From: Legionella erythra
Lineage (GTDB): Bacteria; Pseudomonadota; Gammaproteobacteria; Legionellales; Legionellaceae
DNA length: 64,000 nucleotides
NCBI RefSeq assembly: GCF_001467615.1
Contig: NZ_LNYA01000001.1
Span: forward strand, 103,586 to 167,585
Reading direction: 5' to 3'
Positions 18,711-26,483 of the stretch are shown piece after piece. The first letter of the stretch is position 1, and each line of letters begins with the position of its first letter. A program made the translations under genes and the position numbers. The notes under the pieces are model-generated. The model did no database searches and was not told the DNA's origin. It saw only the letters and a list, made by a program, of their open reading frames with translations.

Positions 18711-19601
18711 CTAGACTAATTGTCTTTTTTTCTCCGCTTCCCATTGTTTAAGCGGTGATAGTTCTGGTTTAGCCATGGCTGAGACGGGTAAATAAAATGT
18801 TTGTTCCAGAAGATATTGCCCACTCAATGCGGCATGAGACACCTGATCGGTAAACACGACCCATGTACTTAAGGCCTTGAAATCAAAGCGAATTTTTTCT
18901 ACACGTTCCTGGTATTGATCATCGCGCTTCATGCGGTCATGCAATTGCAGTTGATAATGATCATAGGCGGAACGCAGGGTTTTAGTGGTTTTTACCCATT
19001 TCAGGATCAAGGCTTTCAGGTAGCTGTAATTGGGAATGCGTTTGGAAAAATGCGCCATGACGTCAGGAAACGGTTCGCCAAGGTGCCAGACTCGCGGCAG
19101 GCCAGACGGATTGATGTTGCAGAAGACACGCAAAATCCGTTGTCCGTAAACGGGTGAGGCTGAAAAAGAATCGACGTGCAGGCGGGTATCATCCTTGCGC
19201 TTACTATAAACCCGGCCCTCAATTTCAGCGGGCCGGTAACTCGTTCTTCCCCAAAGCAAATGCGGTTGGTAGGAGGGAAACAGTGTGTCTATCAAGTCCT
19301 TTGCATAAAGGGCATAGCCGCGCATAAAAGCGGTTAATCTGTCTGATAAATCCGGATTGATACCCTGTTGATTGTAGACACCCAGGGTCTGGGTTTTAAA
19401 ATTAAAACTGACGTTTTTATGTTTACTATCAAGGATAGCGTCCGATAACAACTCCCGCTCAAGACCCTCTTTTGAACTGTAAAAAGACCCCGGCAGAAAA
19501 ACAACTTGCCCGGACTCCAGGGCAGACAGGGTCGCTTGCCGGGTAGGGGCGTCTAAATGGCTTAAAGCCGCCGTGTCTACAGTAAAAAGCTGTTTCACCA
19601 T
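18711..19601 (-). CDS. kdoO: Kdo hydroxylase (KdoO-like Fe(II)/2-oxoglutarate dioxygenase)
   Basis: 296 residues, no signal peptide. KdoO adds a hydroxyl to the outer Kdo sugar of lipopolysaccharide in Burkholderia and Yersinia. The iron-binding facial triad is visible as His142-x-Asp144 (RLHVDSFSASP) and a distal His256 (FTDQVSHAALSG), with ILRVFCNINPSGLPRVWHLGEPF between them, a pattern I associate strongly with this family. The N-terminal part has VSFNFKTQTLGVY. It is divergent from dps and tail-to-tail with groEL. If correct, it modifies the inner core of this organism's LPS. Confidence 0.82.
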   Translation of the reverse strand: MVKQLFTVDTAALSHLDAPTRQATLSALESGQVVFLPGSFYSSKEGLERELLSDAILDSKHKNVSFNFKTQTLGVYNQQGINPDLSDRLTAFMRGYALYAKDLIDTLFPSYQPHLLWGRTSYRPAEIEGRVYSKRKDDTRLHVDSFSASPVYGQRILRVFCNINPSGLPRVWHLGEPFPDVMAHFSKRIPNYSYLKALILKWVKTTKTLRSAYDHYQLQLHDRMKRDDQYQERVEKIRFDFKALSTWVVFTDQVSHAALSGQYLLEQTFYLPVSAMAKPELSPLKQWEAEKKRQLV

Positions 19602-19710
19602 GGTCTTCTCTTTCAGTAAAAACTCATCGATTCTACCAAGTATTCGTGCTATTTTGGAAATGATAAGTAACGCTCAGGCAATCATAGCTTAAACCAATCA
19701 TTTCAATATA

Positions 19711-19733
19711 AACGATTGATTTTAAAAATCGTT
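19711..19733. promoter_or_regulatory. dyad in the kdoO/dps divergent promoter region
   Basis: AACGATT (19711-19717) and AATCGTT (19727-19733) are 7-base arms with a 9-base spacer, 46 bases upstream of the dps start. A candidate operator; it does not match a Fur or OxyR consensus that I can recognise. Confidence 0.35.
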
Positions 19734-19778
19734 AATTTTCGACTAAGGTAAAAGCATAACCGATTAGGAGGAATGAAC

Positions 19779-20213
19779 ATGAGTATAGCGAACGAATTAT
19801 CCATTATTCTGGCCGATACCTACGCCCTGTATTTAAAAACACAAAACTACCACTGGCATGTACGTGGTCCGCAATTTAAGTCCCTGCATGGGTTATTTGA
19901 AATGCAGTACACGGAATTGGCCCAGGCGGTGGATGAAGTAGCAGAGCGTTTATTAATTACCGGCAACAAAGCCCCGGCTACCTTTAAAGAGTTTGAACGC
20001 TTAAAACGCATCAAGGATGGTGATTCGAGCCTGAACGCCAACCAGATGGTGATTGAATTGGCCCAGGATCACAGCACCCTGGTAAAAGACTTGAATCGTG
20101 CGTTGGCGCTTGCCCAGGAGCAGAATGATGAAGGGACTGCGACCTTGCTCGGGGATCGAATTGCAGCCCATGAAAAAGCCCACTGGATGCTGGCAGCCTC
20201 TGCGGAGCGCTAA
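19779..20213 (+). CDS. dps: Dps/ferritin-like DNA-protecting protein
   Basis: 144 residues. The start is placed at the ATG at 19779, 7 bases after a perfect AGGAGG; the in-frame ATG at 19773 is only 1 base from that site and cannot use it well. Dps dodecamers oxidise and store iron and protect DNA. The ferroxidase residues of the family are visible in QNYHWHVRGPQFKSLHGLFEMQY and the following AVDEVAERLL helix. It has a single four-helix domain without a long DNA-binding tail. A membrane spermidine-synthase-like gene starts 72 bases downstream. Confidence 0.93.
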   Translation: MSIANELSIILADTYALYLKTQNYHWHVRGPQFKSLHGLFEMQYTELAQAVDEVAERLLITGNKAPATFKEFERLKRIKDGDSSLNANQMVIELAQDHSTLVKDLNRALALAQEQNDEGTATLLGDRIAAHEKAHWMLAASAER

Positions 20214-20285
20214 CAATCGAAAAGGAATATCAACGAACGTTCTGCTGATTGAATCAATCGGCGGAACGCAGGCAGGCTATCATTT

Positions 20286-22397
20286 GTGATTCAAATTCTT
20301 TTCTCATCCAGCTTATTTGCAAGCGCTGTGCTGCTTTTTGTGATCCAGCCCATGGTGGCCAAAATGCTGCTTCCGGTTTATGGCGGTACACCGGCAGTAT
20401 GGACTGTTTGCATGTTTTTTTTCCAATTTCTGCTATTAATAGCCTATGGGTATGCGTGGGTACTCAGTTATTTTTGCGGTAGGTATTGGCGTTTCGTGCA
20501 CACCGGCCTGGTCATAGCCGCCTGGTTTTTTCTGCCTTTGAACTTCATTCCCGTTCATGCCGCCGATGCGCCTGATCTCGGCATTTTGCGCGATTTGACC
20601 AGCCAATTGGGTCTGCCTTTGCTGGTGGTAGCCGCTTCCGCTCCTCTTTTGCAGTTTGCCTACAGCCAAAGTCTAGGAAAGCAGGCGCATGATCCCTATT
20701 TTTTATACGCAGCCAGCAACATCGGCAGTTTGTCCGCTCTTTTATGTTATCCGTGGTTTATTGAGCGATGGATTGGACTTAAGCAGCAGTTTGGGGTTTG
20801 GAATGATTTGTTTGCTGTTTACTGCCTGTTACTGGCTGTTATTTTATGCCTGCCTTACCGCCGGTTGACATGGGCGGACAGATATCAATCAGCCTCTATC
20901 CCCTGGCAAACGAAAGCCTTATGGATAGGCTACAGCTTCATCCCCTGCAGTCTGATGCTGGGCGTTACTTTTTATATTTCGACCGATATTGCGTCGACCC
21001 CTTTGTTCTGGGTTATTCCGCTTGCCCTGTACCTGCTCTCGTTTGTCATGACCTTTGCAAAAAAGCCACTGATTGCACAGGATTGGCTGATTCGTAACAG
21101 CTTGTTTTTTATTATCTTTCCAGTTATCGGGTTTATTTTCGGCGCCAACCTGTTGTCTGCCTGGCAGTTGATTGCATTTCATTTAGCCTGCTTTATGATG
21201 TTTGCCTTGTTGTGCCATGGCGAATTAGTCAGGCTTCGGCCACCCGCTAACCGACTGACCAGTTTTTATTTTTGCCTGGCTTTGGGCGGGGTGTTGGCGG
21301 GCCTGTTTAACGGGCTTTTGGCACCTCGGCTGTTTAACGGGGCTTATGAATACCCGATTACCTTTGCTTTGGCCACACTGTGTATCCCGTTTGCTGTGAG
21401 CAAGCGCTTTACGTGGATGCCGTTTATTCTGGTTTTTGTGTTGACGGCCAATCATTTTTTAAGCGCCTACCCCTGGTATGCGTGGGTTCGCACCAATCGG
21501 ATGGTGGAAATAGGGGTATTGGTGGTTATCATTTTAACTGGCAAGGAGAAAATCAATTTATTCGCAAGCCTCGCCGTGTTGTTCCTTTTCCTGTTCAGTC
21601 CCTGGTTTAAGATGCTGCCGGCGCTTGATTTGCAGCGTAATTTTTATGGTGTGAAACAAGTGACGTTTATGTCAGGCGTTTATGCGCTGCTCAGTCAAAA
21701 TACGGTTCATGGTTTCCAATCCCCAGGGGGCTTGAGCGTGAGTAGCGGTTCCATGGCTTATTATGCCCCGGTGCAGCCGGTGCTTAAGGCCCTGCAGGAA
21801 AAACAACCCGCCTTGCAGACATTCCTGGTTGGTCTTGGAACCGGCATGTTAACTTGCCAATTCAGGGCCAGTGATTCAGTCGATATCATTGATATCGATG
21901 CCCAGGTGATTGATATTGCCAGGGATACCCGCTTTTTCACCTACCTGAGGGATTGCCCGCCGCATATGTCCCTAAGCGAAGGGGATGGGCGGCAGGTTCT
22001 TGGTCAAAAGCAGGATAGGCGTGCTGATTTAGTCATTATTGATGCGTTCTCATCCGATGCTATCCCGACGCATTTACTGACGCAGGAAGCGTTTTTATTA
22101 TACCAACGCAAACTTCGTGAGGAAGGGATTATCCTGGTGAATATCAGTAATCGTCACGTCAGGCTTTTACCGGTGTTAAACGGCATAGGCAGATCACTGG
22201 ATTTGATGGTGTTGCATACGGTTTACCCGGGAGACGCCAAAACGGGTAAATTTCCTTCGGAGTGGGTCTTGTTGACAGCGAATGAACCGCTGGCCCGGTC
22301 CTTGATGAACCGGGAGGGCTGGCGTTTTGTCACAGAGAATGAAAGCATCTTATGGACTGACAATTACTCAAACATCGTGTCATTGCTGAAATGGTGA
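20286..22397 (+). CDS. membrane-anchored spermidine-synthase-like methyltransferase-fold protein
   Basis: 703 residues from a GTG start. The first two thirds are a multispanning membrane region (about 12 hydrophobic segments) opening with LFVIQPMVAKMLLPVYGGTPAVW, a conserved feature of the fused-membrane spermidine-synthase family. The last third is a cytosolic Rossmann domain with FLVGLGTGMLTCQF, the acidic strand VDIIDIDAQVIDIAR, and DLVIIDAFSSDAIPTHLLT. Catalytic activity of this group is generally not known, and polyamine synthesis is only assumed from the fold. Its 3' end overlaps the convergent MltA-like gene by 34 bases. Confidence 0.85.
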   Translation: MIQILFSSSLFASAVLLFVIQPMVAKMLLPVYGGTPAVWTVCMFFFQFLLLIAYGYAWVLSYFCGRYWRFVHTGLVIAAWFFLPLNFIPVHAADAPDLGILRDLTSQLGLPLLVVAASAPLLQFAYSQSLGKQAHDPYFLYAASNIGSLSALLCYPWFIERWIGLKQQFGVWNDLFAVYCLLLAVILCLPYRRLTWADRYQSASIPWQTKALWIGYSFIPCSLMLGVTFYISTDIASTPLFWVIPLALYLLSFVMTFAKKPLIAQDWLIRNSLFFIIFPVIGFIFGANLLSAWQLIAFHLACFMMFALLCHGELVRLRPPANRLTSFYFCLALGGVLAGLFNGLLAPRLFNGAYEYPITFALATLCIPFAVSKRFTWMPFILVFVLTANHFLSAYPWYAWVRTNRMVEIGVLVVIILTGKEKINLFASLAVLFLFLFSPWFKMLPALDLQRNFYGVKQVTFMSGVYALLSQNTVHGFQSPGGLSVSSGSMAYYAPVQPVLKALQEKQPALQTFLVGLGTGMLTCQFRASDSVDIIDIDAQVIDIARDTRFFTYLRDCPPHMSLSEGDGRQVLGQKQDRRADLVIIDAFSSDAIPTHLLTQEAFLLYQRKLREEGIILVNISNRHVRLLPVLNGIGRSLDLMVLHTVYPGDAKTGKFPSEWVLLTANEPLARSLMNREGWRFVTENESILWTDNYSNIVSLLKW

Positions 22398-23509
22398 GTG
22401 TTGTCCCGTTTAAACAGGCCGGCCAAGGTTTTCTTCTCTGTTTTTTCCTTGCTTTTAAGCACCATAAAATAAGCATTCACGTAGTCAGGCAAGTTATGAT
22501 TGGCTTGATAAAAGGTGTCTTTACCGGTGTAGGCACCGGTTAGAAAATCAATCTGGTAGAGATTATCGGCAAAGGCACCGCCAGTATCGGCCATAATGCC
22601 CATGCGGGTGATGTCCTGACCCCGCTTATCACGGTATTGGATCAACAGCAATTTGCCTAATCCGAATTGCGCCAGATCAGCGGCAAAGGTGACTTCATAA
22701 TTGACAGTGATTTTATGATCGGCATCTTTGCCATAACCCTTGACGCCGTCTACTTCCTTAAAATACCAGTACCGCTCCTGATCTTCCGGCTTTTGGACAG
22801 TGTTATAGGGAATATTGTTATGACGGTGCACATTAAAATACCGGGGTTTACCATGGCCAAAATCAGCCACCAGCGTCCCTTGCAACAGGGCGGCTTCCAG
22901 ATCGGTGCGGCTGACATAAGCAAGAGCCGGTACCTGCTTATCCTTCAGGGCCCCGGCAAGGATAGCCTGTTTACCGTATTGAAAACGGGTCAGTTTGGGT
23001 TTGGCATTGGCTTCTTCAAGCGTCAGGTATTGTTCATCGCCAGGAAGCCCGTAAATGGCGTAAGGCATCAATGGTGTGGGTTTGGTTGAGGCTTTGGCCA
23101 GATGAACATAATATTCCGTCATTAAGATCTGGTTATCCGGTATACCACGTAATTTGGCTTTGCTGCTGTAGCGGCGAGCATGTTTGATATCCGGCAGCCA
23201 GCGGACAAACTCAAAATTCTTCTTAACGAACTCGGGATTATTGAGTTCAGCCTGATGTTTGCAGATAAAAACCAGGGTGGCCTTGATTCGCCACATCGGG
23301 ATGGGTAAAACCTGTCCCTCATGCAGTACCTGCGGATCGTAACCGGGTTCGTGATTCAAGTAAGCCAGCGTTTGTTTGGCGGTTTCACAGAGGGCTCTGC
23401 CATCGACTTGATAATGGCTTTTGGTGGAAGGTAATTCCTCCACAAAATGGGGTGCGGCAAAAACCGGCGAAACAAACAGACAACTTAACGCCATTCTCCT
23501 TAAGTTCAT
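22364..23509 (-). CDS. MltA-like lytic transglycosylase (3D-domain protein)
   Basis: 381 residues from the ATG at 23509, which opens a signal peptide (MNLRRMALSCLFVSPVFA); an upstream TTG/GTG frame to 23566 has no better site, and AGGAG lies 10 bases before 23509. The C-terminal part has the 3D signature MADTGGAFADNLYQIDFLTG with the catalytic-type Asp of MltA. The middle segment (ALAYVSRTDLEAALLQGTLVADFG, then YFNVHRHNNIPYN) fits the MltA insert domain. It lacks the lipobox found in E. coli MltA. It likely acts on peptidoglycan in the periplasm, but overall similarity to classical MltA is modest. Confidence 0.68.
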   Translation of the reverse strand: MNLRRMALSCLFVSPVFAAPHFVEELPSTKSHYQVDGRALCETAKQTLAYLNHEPGYDPQVLHEGQVLPIPMWRIKATLVFICKHQAELNNPEFVKKNFEFVRWLPDIKHARRYSSKAKLRGIPDNQILMTEYYVHLAKASTKPTPLMPYAIYGLPGDEQYLTLEEANAKPKLTRFQYGKQAILAGALKDKQVPALAYVSRTDLEAALLQGTLVADFGHGKPRYFNVHRHNNIPYNTVQKPEDQERYWYFKEVDGVKGYGKDADHKITVNYEVTFAADLAQFGLGKLLLIQYRDKRGQDITRMGIMADTGGAFADNLYQIDFLTGAYTGKDTFYQANHNLPDYVNAYFMVLKSKEKTEKKTLAGLFKRDNTHHFSNDTMFE

Positions 23510-23651
23510 TGCAGGTAAGCTCCTATGGGTGTAATGCTTGCCATCATACCAGCAAATCAATACCATGGAAAAAGAACGGTGGTTTACCTTGGATGTAACT
23601 TCGCCTATAGTGGACTATAAGACCGCAGTTTGATCAACTTGAGAGAGTTTG

Positions 23652-24938
23652 ATGAACTATATAAAACCATTATATGTGCAGGTCCTTCTTGGTATTCTTC
23701 TCGGCATCATCCTTGGCCTATACCTACCGGATGCCGCCTCATCCCTAAAACCTTTATCCGATGCCTTCATTAAACTTATCAAAATGCTGATTACCCCCAT
23801 CATTTTTCTGTCGTTAGTTTCGGGGATAGCGGCGATGAATAACCTGGAGACGGTTGGCAAGGTCGGGGGCGCTGCCTTGTTGTATTTCATCGTCACCACG
23901 GCGTTTGCTTTATTGATGGGCCTGATAGTCGGCAATCTTGTTGAGCCCGGCGCCGGCTTGCATATTGATCCGGCCACGCTGGACATCAAAACAGCGCAGC
24001 CCTATCTGGGTAAATCGACGACGGCAGCAACGCCCACCGAATTTTTATTGAATATTATTCCTGAGACCTTTTTCAGTGCTTTTGTTGAAGGGGAAATCCT
24101 GCAGGTCTTGCTGGTGGCGATTTTATTTGCCATTGGGTTAATGTATGCCGGTAAGGAAGGCAAGCTGATAGTAGAGGGTGTGCAGGTGCTTGCCCGAATT
24201 TTCTTTAAAATGATTCACCTGGTTATGCACCTGGCGCCTATGGCCGCGTTTGCTGCCATGGCTTTTACCGTTGGACAGTACGGGTTAAAGCCATTATTGA
24301 ACATGCTCGAGTTACTGCTTTGTTTCTATGTCACCGCTTTTGGGTTTGTGGTGGGGATTTTAGGCATTATTCTAAAACTTTATTGTCAGATTAATGTATT
24401 TACACTGCTAGCCTATATAAAAACGGAATTATTAATCGTCCTCGGCACGTCTTCCTCCGAAACCGTGTTACCCAATCTTCTCGAAAAGCTGGAAAAACTG
24501 GGTTGCCAAAAATCAACGGTGGGGCTGGTGTTGCCGCTGGGGTATTCGTTTAATCTTGATGGCACAGCCATTTACCTGACGCTCGCCGCGCTCTTTATTG
24601 CTCAGGCAACCAATACCGATTTAACGTTTTGGCAGCAGTTGTCGCTGCTGGCGGTCATGATAGTCAGTTCCAAAGGAGCAGCCGGTGTGGCCGGCAGCGG
24701 TTTTATTGTGTTGGCGAGTTCCTTAGCGGCTGTGGGTCATGTGCCGGTGGCAGGTATTGTTCTACTCCTGGGCATTGATCGCTTCATGTCTGATGGGCGT
24801 GCGCTGACGAATATGATAGGCAATAGCATATCAACCATTATCATTTCGAAATGGCAGGGGGTTTTTGATCAGCAGCGCGCGCAGGAAATCCTGGGTAGCG
24901 CCAAAATCCAAGAGGACATCCAAAGCAGCATGGAATAA
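23652..24938 (+). CDS. sodium/proton:dicarboxylate (glutamate-type) symporter, DAACS family
   Basis: 428 residues from ATG 23652 (a TTG one codon upstream is unlikely). The GltP/DctA fold is clear: about eight membrane helices plus two re-entrant hairpins, with LIKMLITPIIFLSLVSGIA early, the serine-rich LGTSSSETVLPNLLEKLEKLG hairpin, SFNLDGTAIYLTLAALFIAQ, SSKGAAGVAGSGFIVLASSL and DRFMSDGRALTNMIGN. The last motifs give substrate and sodium-binding residues. It probably imports C4-dicarboxylates or glutamate/aspartate, which matters for an organism that lives on amino acids. Confidence 0.95.
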   Translation: MNYIKPLYVQVLLGILLGIILGLYLPDAASSLKPLSDAFIKLIKMLITPIIFLSLVSGIAAMNNLETVGKVGGAALLYFIVTTAFALLMGLIVGNLVEPGAGLHIDPATLDIKTAQPYLGKSTTAATPTEFLLNIIPETFFSAFVEGEILQVLLVAILFAIGLMYAGKEGKLIVEGVQVLARIFFKMIHLVMHLAPMAAFAAMAFTVGQYGLKPLLNMLELLLCFYVTAFGFVVGILGIILKLYCQINVFTLLAYIKTELLIVLGTSSSETVLPNLLEKLEKLGCQKSTVGLVLPLGYSFNLDGTAIYLTLAALFIAQATNTDLTFWQQLSLLAVMIVSSKGAAGVAGSGFIVLASSLAAVGHVPVAGIVLLLGIDRFMSDGRALTNMIGNSISTIIISKWQGVFDQQRAQEILGSAKIQEDIQSSME

Positions 24939-24973
24939 CCTATACTGAGCGTATTGACGCATTGGAGATAATC

Positions 24974-26392
24974 ATGACACTGCCAACTCGGGCTAATCTT
25001 GAGCGATTTAGTTTACTGGAGCAGCTGATGTCTGAATCCAGGCATGAAGAAGCCATGCGTGGACTTCTTGCTTCGCCTGCAACCCATCCTTTGCTGCGGC
25101 AGTATTTTACATTGCAACTCGATAGAAAAGCGATAGAAAATGCTTTTTTTGCTTTGCCTGATCGGGATGCGCAAAAAGCAGTTTTTGAAGATAAACTCAA
25201 TCAGCTAAAGGGAAAAATGGATGATTTGCTCGACCGGTTTGAACAGGAGGATGTTGTGCTGGTTCAAACCTTACGAGCCCACCTTTTCATCGATGTGAAT
25301 GCCAGAGCAGATGGTTCCTGGGTGTTGAACGCGGCAGAGGGTGATTTTGACTATAAAAAGAACGCCTTGCCGATATTGCAACAATTAAAGGAAAAGGAGG
25401 TGGGAATAGCCTACCGCCTGGAAGCGGAGTTATTAAATGATGAGGCGGATAAACGGCAAAATTTTCAACAGGCAGCCAAGCTGAATGATAGCGTGGCCAA
25501 GGTATTTGCGGGTTATGATTACCTGGCCTACTTAATCGCTGAATCCCTGTCAGACAAGAACTATAATTACCCGGATACCGTTGCACCGGATACCCTGCTT
25601 CGCGATCTTGGGCAGGAAATTGCCAAGGGAAACCCCATGGCTGTGGTTAAGGAACTGACATATCTTGATAACGTGGTGAATGCCTTAAAAGATTTGGATC
25701 CGGAACGGGTGGTGAAAAACAAAGGCACCTTCAATCAAGGTTTTTATGATAAAAAATTACAGGAAATAATCAGCAGTGCGGAAAAAATTGTCGACGATGA
25801 AACCTTGGCTGCTTCATTGAAATCCATCAAAAAAGCCCTTGCTTCATTTAATTATGATGAAGTAAAAAAACAGAGGGTTGTCTTGGCCGATTACCTCAAA
25901 ACCTTTAGCGCTCAGGAAATGAATCGGGTTGCCACTACCCTGCAGCAGGCCCACAAGGAGCCTTTGGTCAAGGATGATTTTAAAAATAATATACACATAT
26001 TGCATAATTATTATGCGGAAGAGATTGATCGAATTAAGCAGCGGGCCGGGAAAAAATTATCGAAGGGCGAACAAAACAATATTAATTTGTTAAGGATAGC
26101 GCAACGGGAATTGGAAATGAACTACGAACTGCAAACCGGTCAGCAGCAATTCCTTAATATTCATATCACATCCACGGAAACAAGCTTTAAACAATTTTCG
26201 CATTCCAATTCTTTTTTGAGGGGATTGGAGGCTTTGATTAACCTGTTTAATTTTAAATCTGAAAAAGAGCCCAGGCAATTGAATTGCAAAGAACGCCAGG
26301 GGATACGAAGTCGTTTCGAATCATTGAAAGACAGATTGCATACCCTGAAAGAGGGTGAGGAGCAGCAGTCTGCGCCCTCGCTTCACGTCTGA
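24974..26392 (+). CDS. large unknown coiled-coil-rich protein, effector candidate
   Basis: 472 residues. ATG 24974 has a GGAG 6 bases upstream; the TTG at 24962 overlaps that site. No signal peptide, no membrane segment, no known domain. The chain is mostly charged and helical, with likely coiled coil around 60-90 (FEDKLNQLKGKMDDLLDRFEQED) and in the last third. The C-terminus (LHTLKEGEEQQSAPSLHV) has a Glu-rich patch followed by small and hydrophobic residues, as in Dot/Icm secretion signals. It follows the symporter by 35 bases and precedes two paralogous unknown genes. Confidence 0.6.
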   Translation: MTLPTRANLERFSLLEQLMSESRHEEAMRGLLASPATHPLLRQYFTLQLDRKAIENAFFALPDRDAQKAVFEDKLNQLKGKMDDLLDRFEQEDVVLVQTLRAHLFIDVNARADGSWVLNAAEGDFDYKKNALPILQQLKEKEVGIAYRLEAELLNDEADKRQNFQQAAKLNDSVAKVFAGYDYLAYLIAESLSDKNYNYPDTVAPDTLLRDLGQEIAKGNPMAVVKELTYLDNVVNALKDLDPERVVKNKGTFNQGFYDKKLQEIISSAEKIVDDETLAASLKSIKKALASFNYDEVKKQRVVLADYLKTFSAQEMNRVATTLQQAHKEPLVKDDFKNNIHILHNYYAEEIDRIKQRAGKKLSKGEQNNINLLRIAQRELEMNYELQTGQQQFLNIHITSTETSFKQFSHSNSFLRGLEALINLFNFKSEKEPRQLNCKERQGIRSRFESLKDRLHTLKEGEEQQSAPSLHV

Positions 26393-26483
26393 ATGTATTT
26401 CTCATTGAAAAAATGATCCAAATATTTCCATTTAGATTTTTTTTGGTTATATTTGGTCAATTTTTCAAATATAGAAGAGTAGT

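Noticed and set aside
26393..26483. PmrA- or CpxR-type regulatory site before the effector-like paralogs
   Set aside because: The region is AT-rich but lacks a paired TTAAT or GTAAA repeat at suitable spacing.
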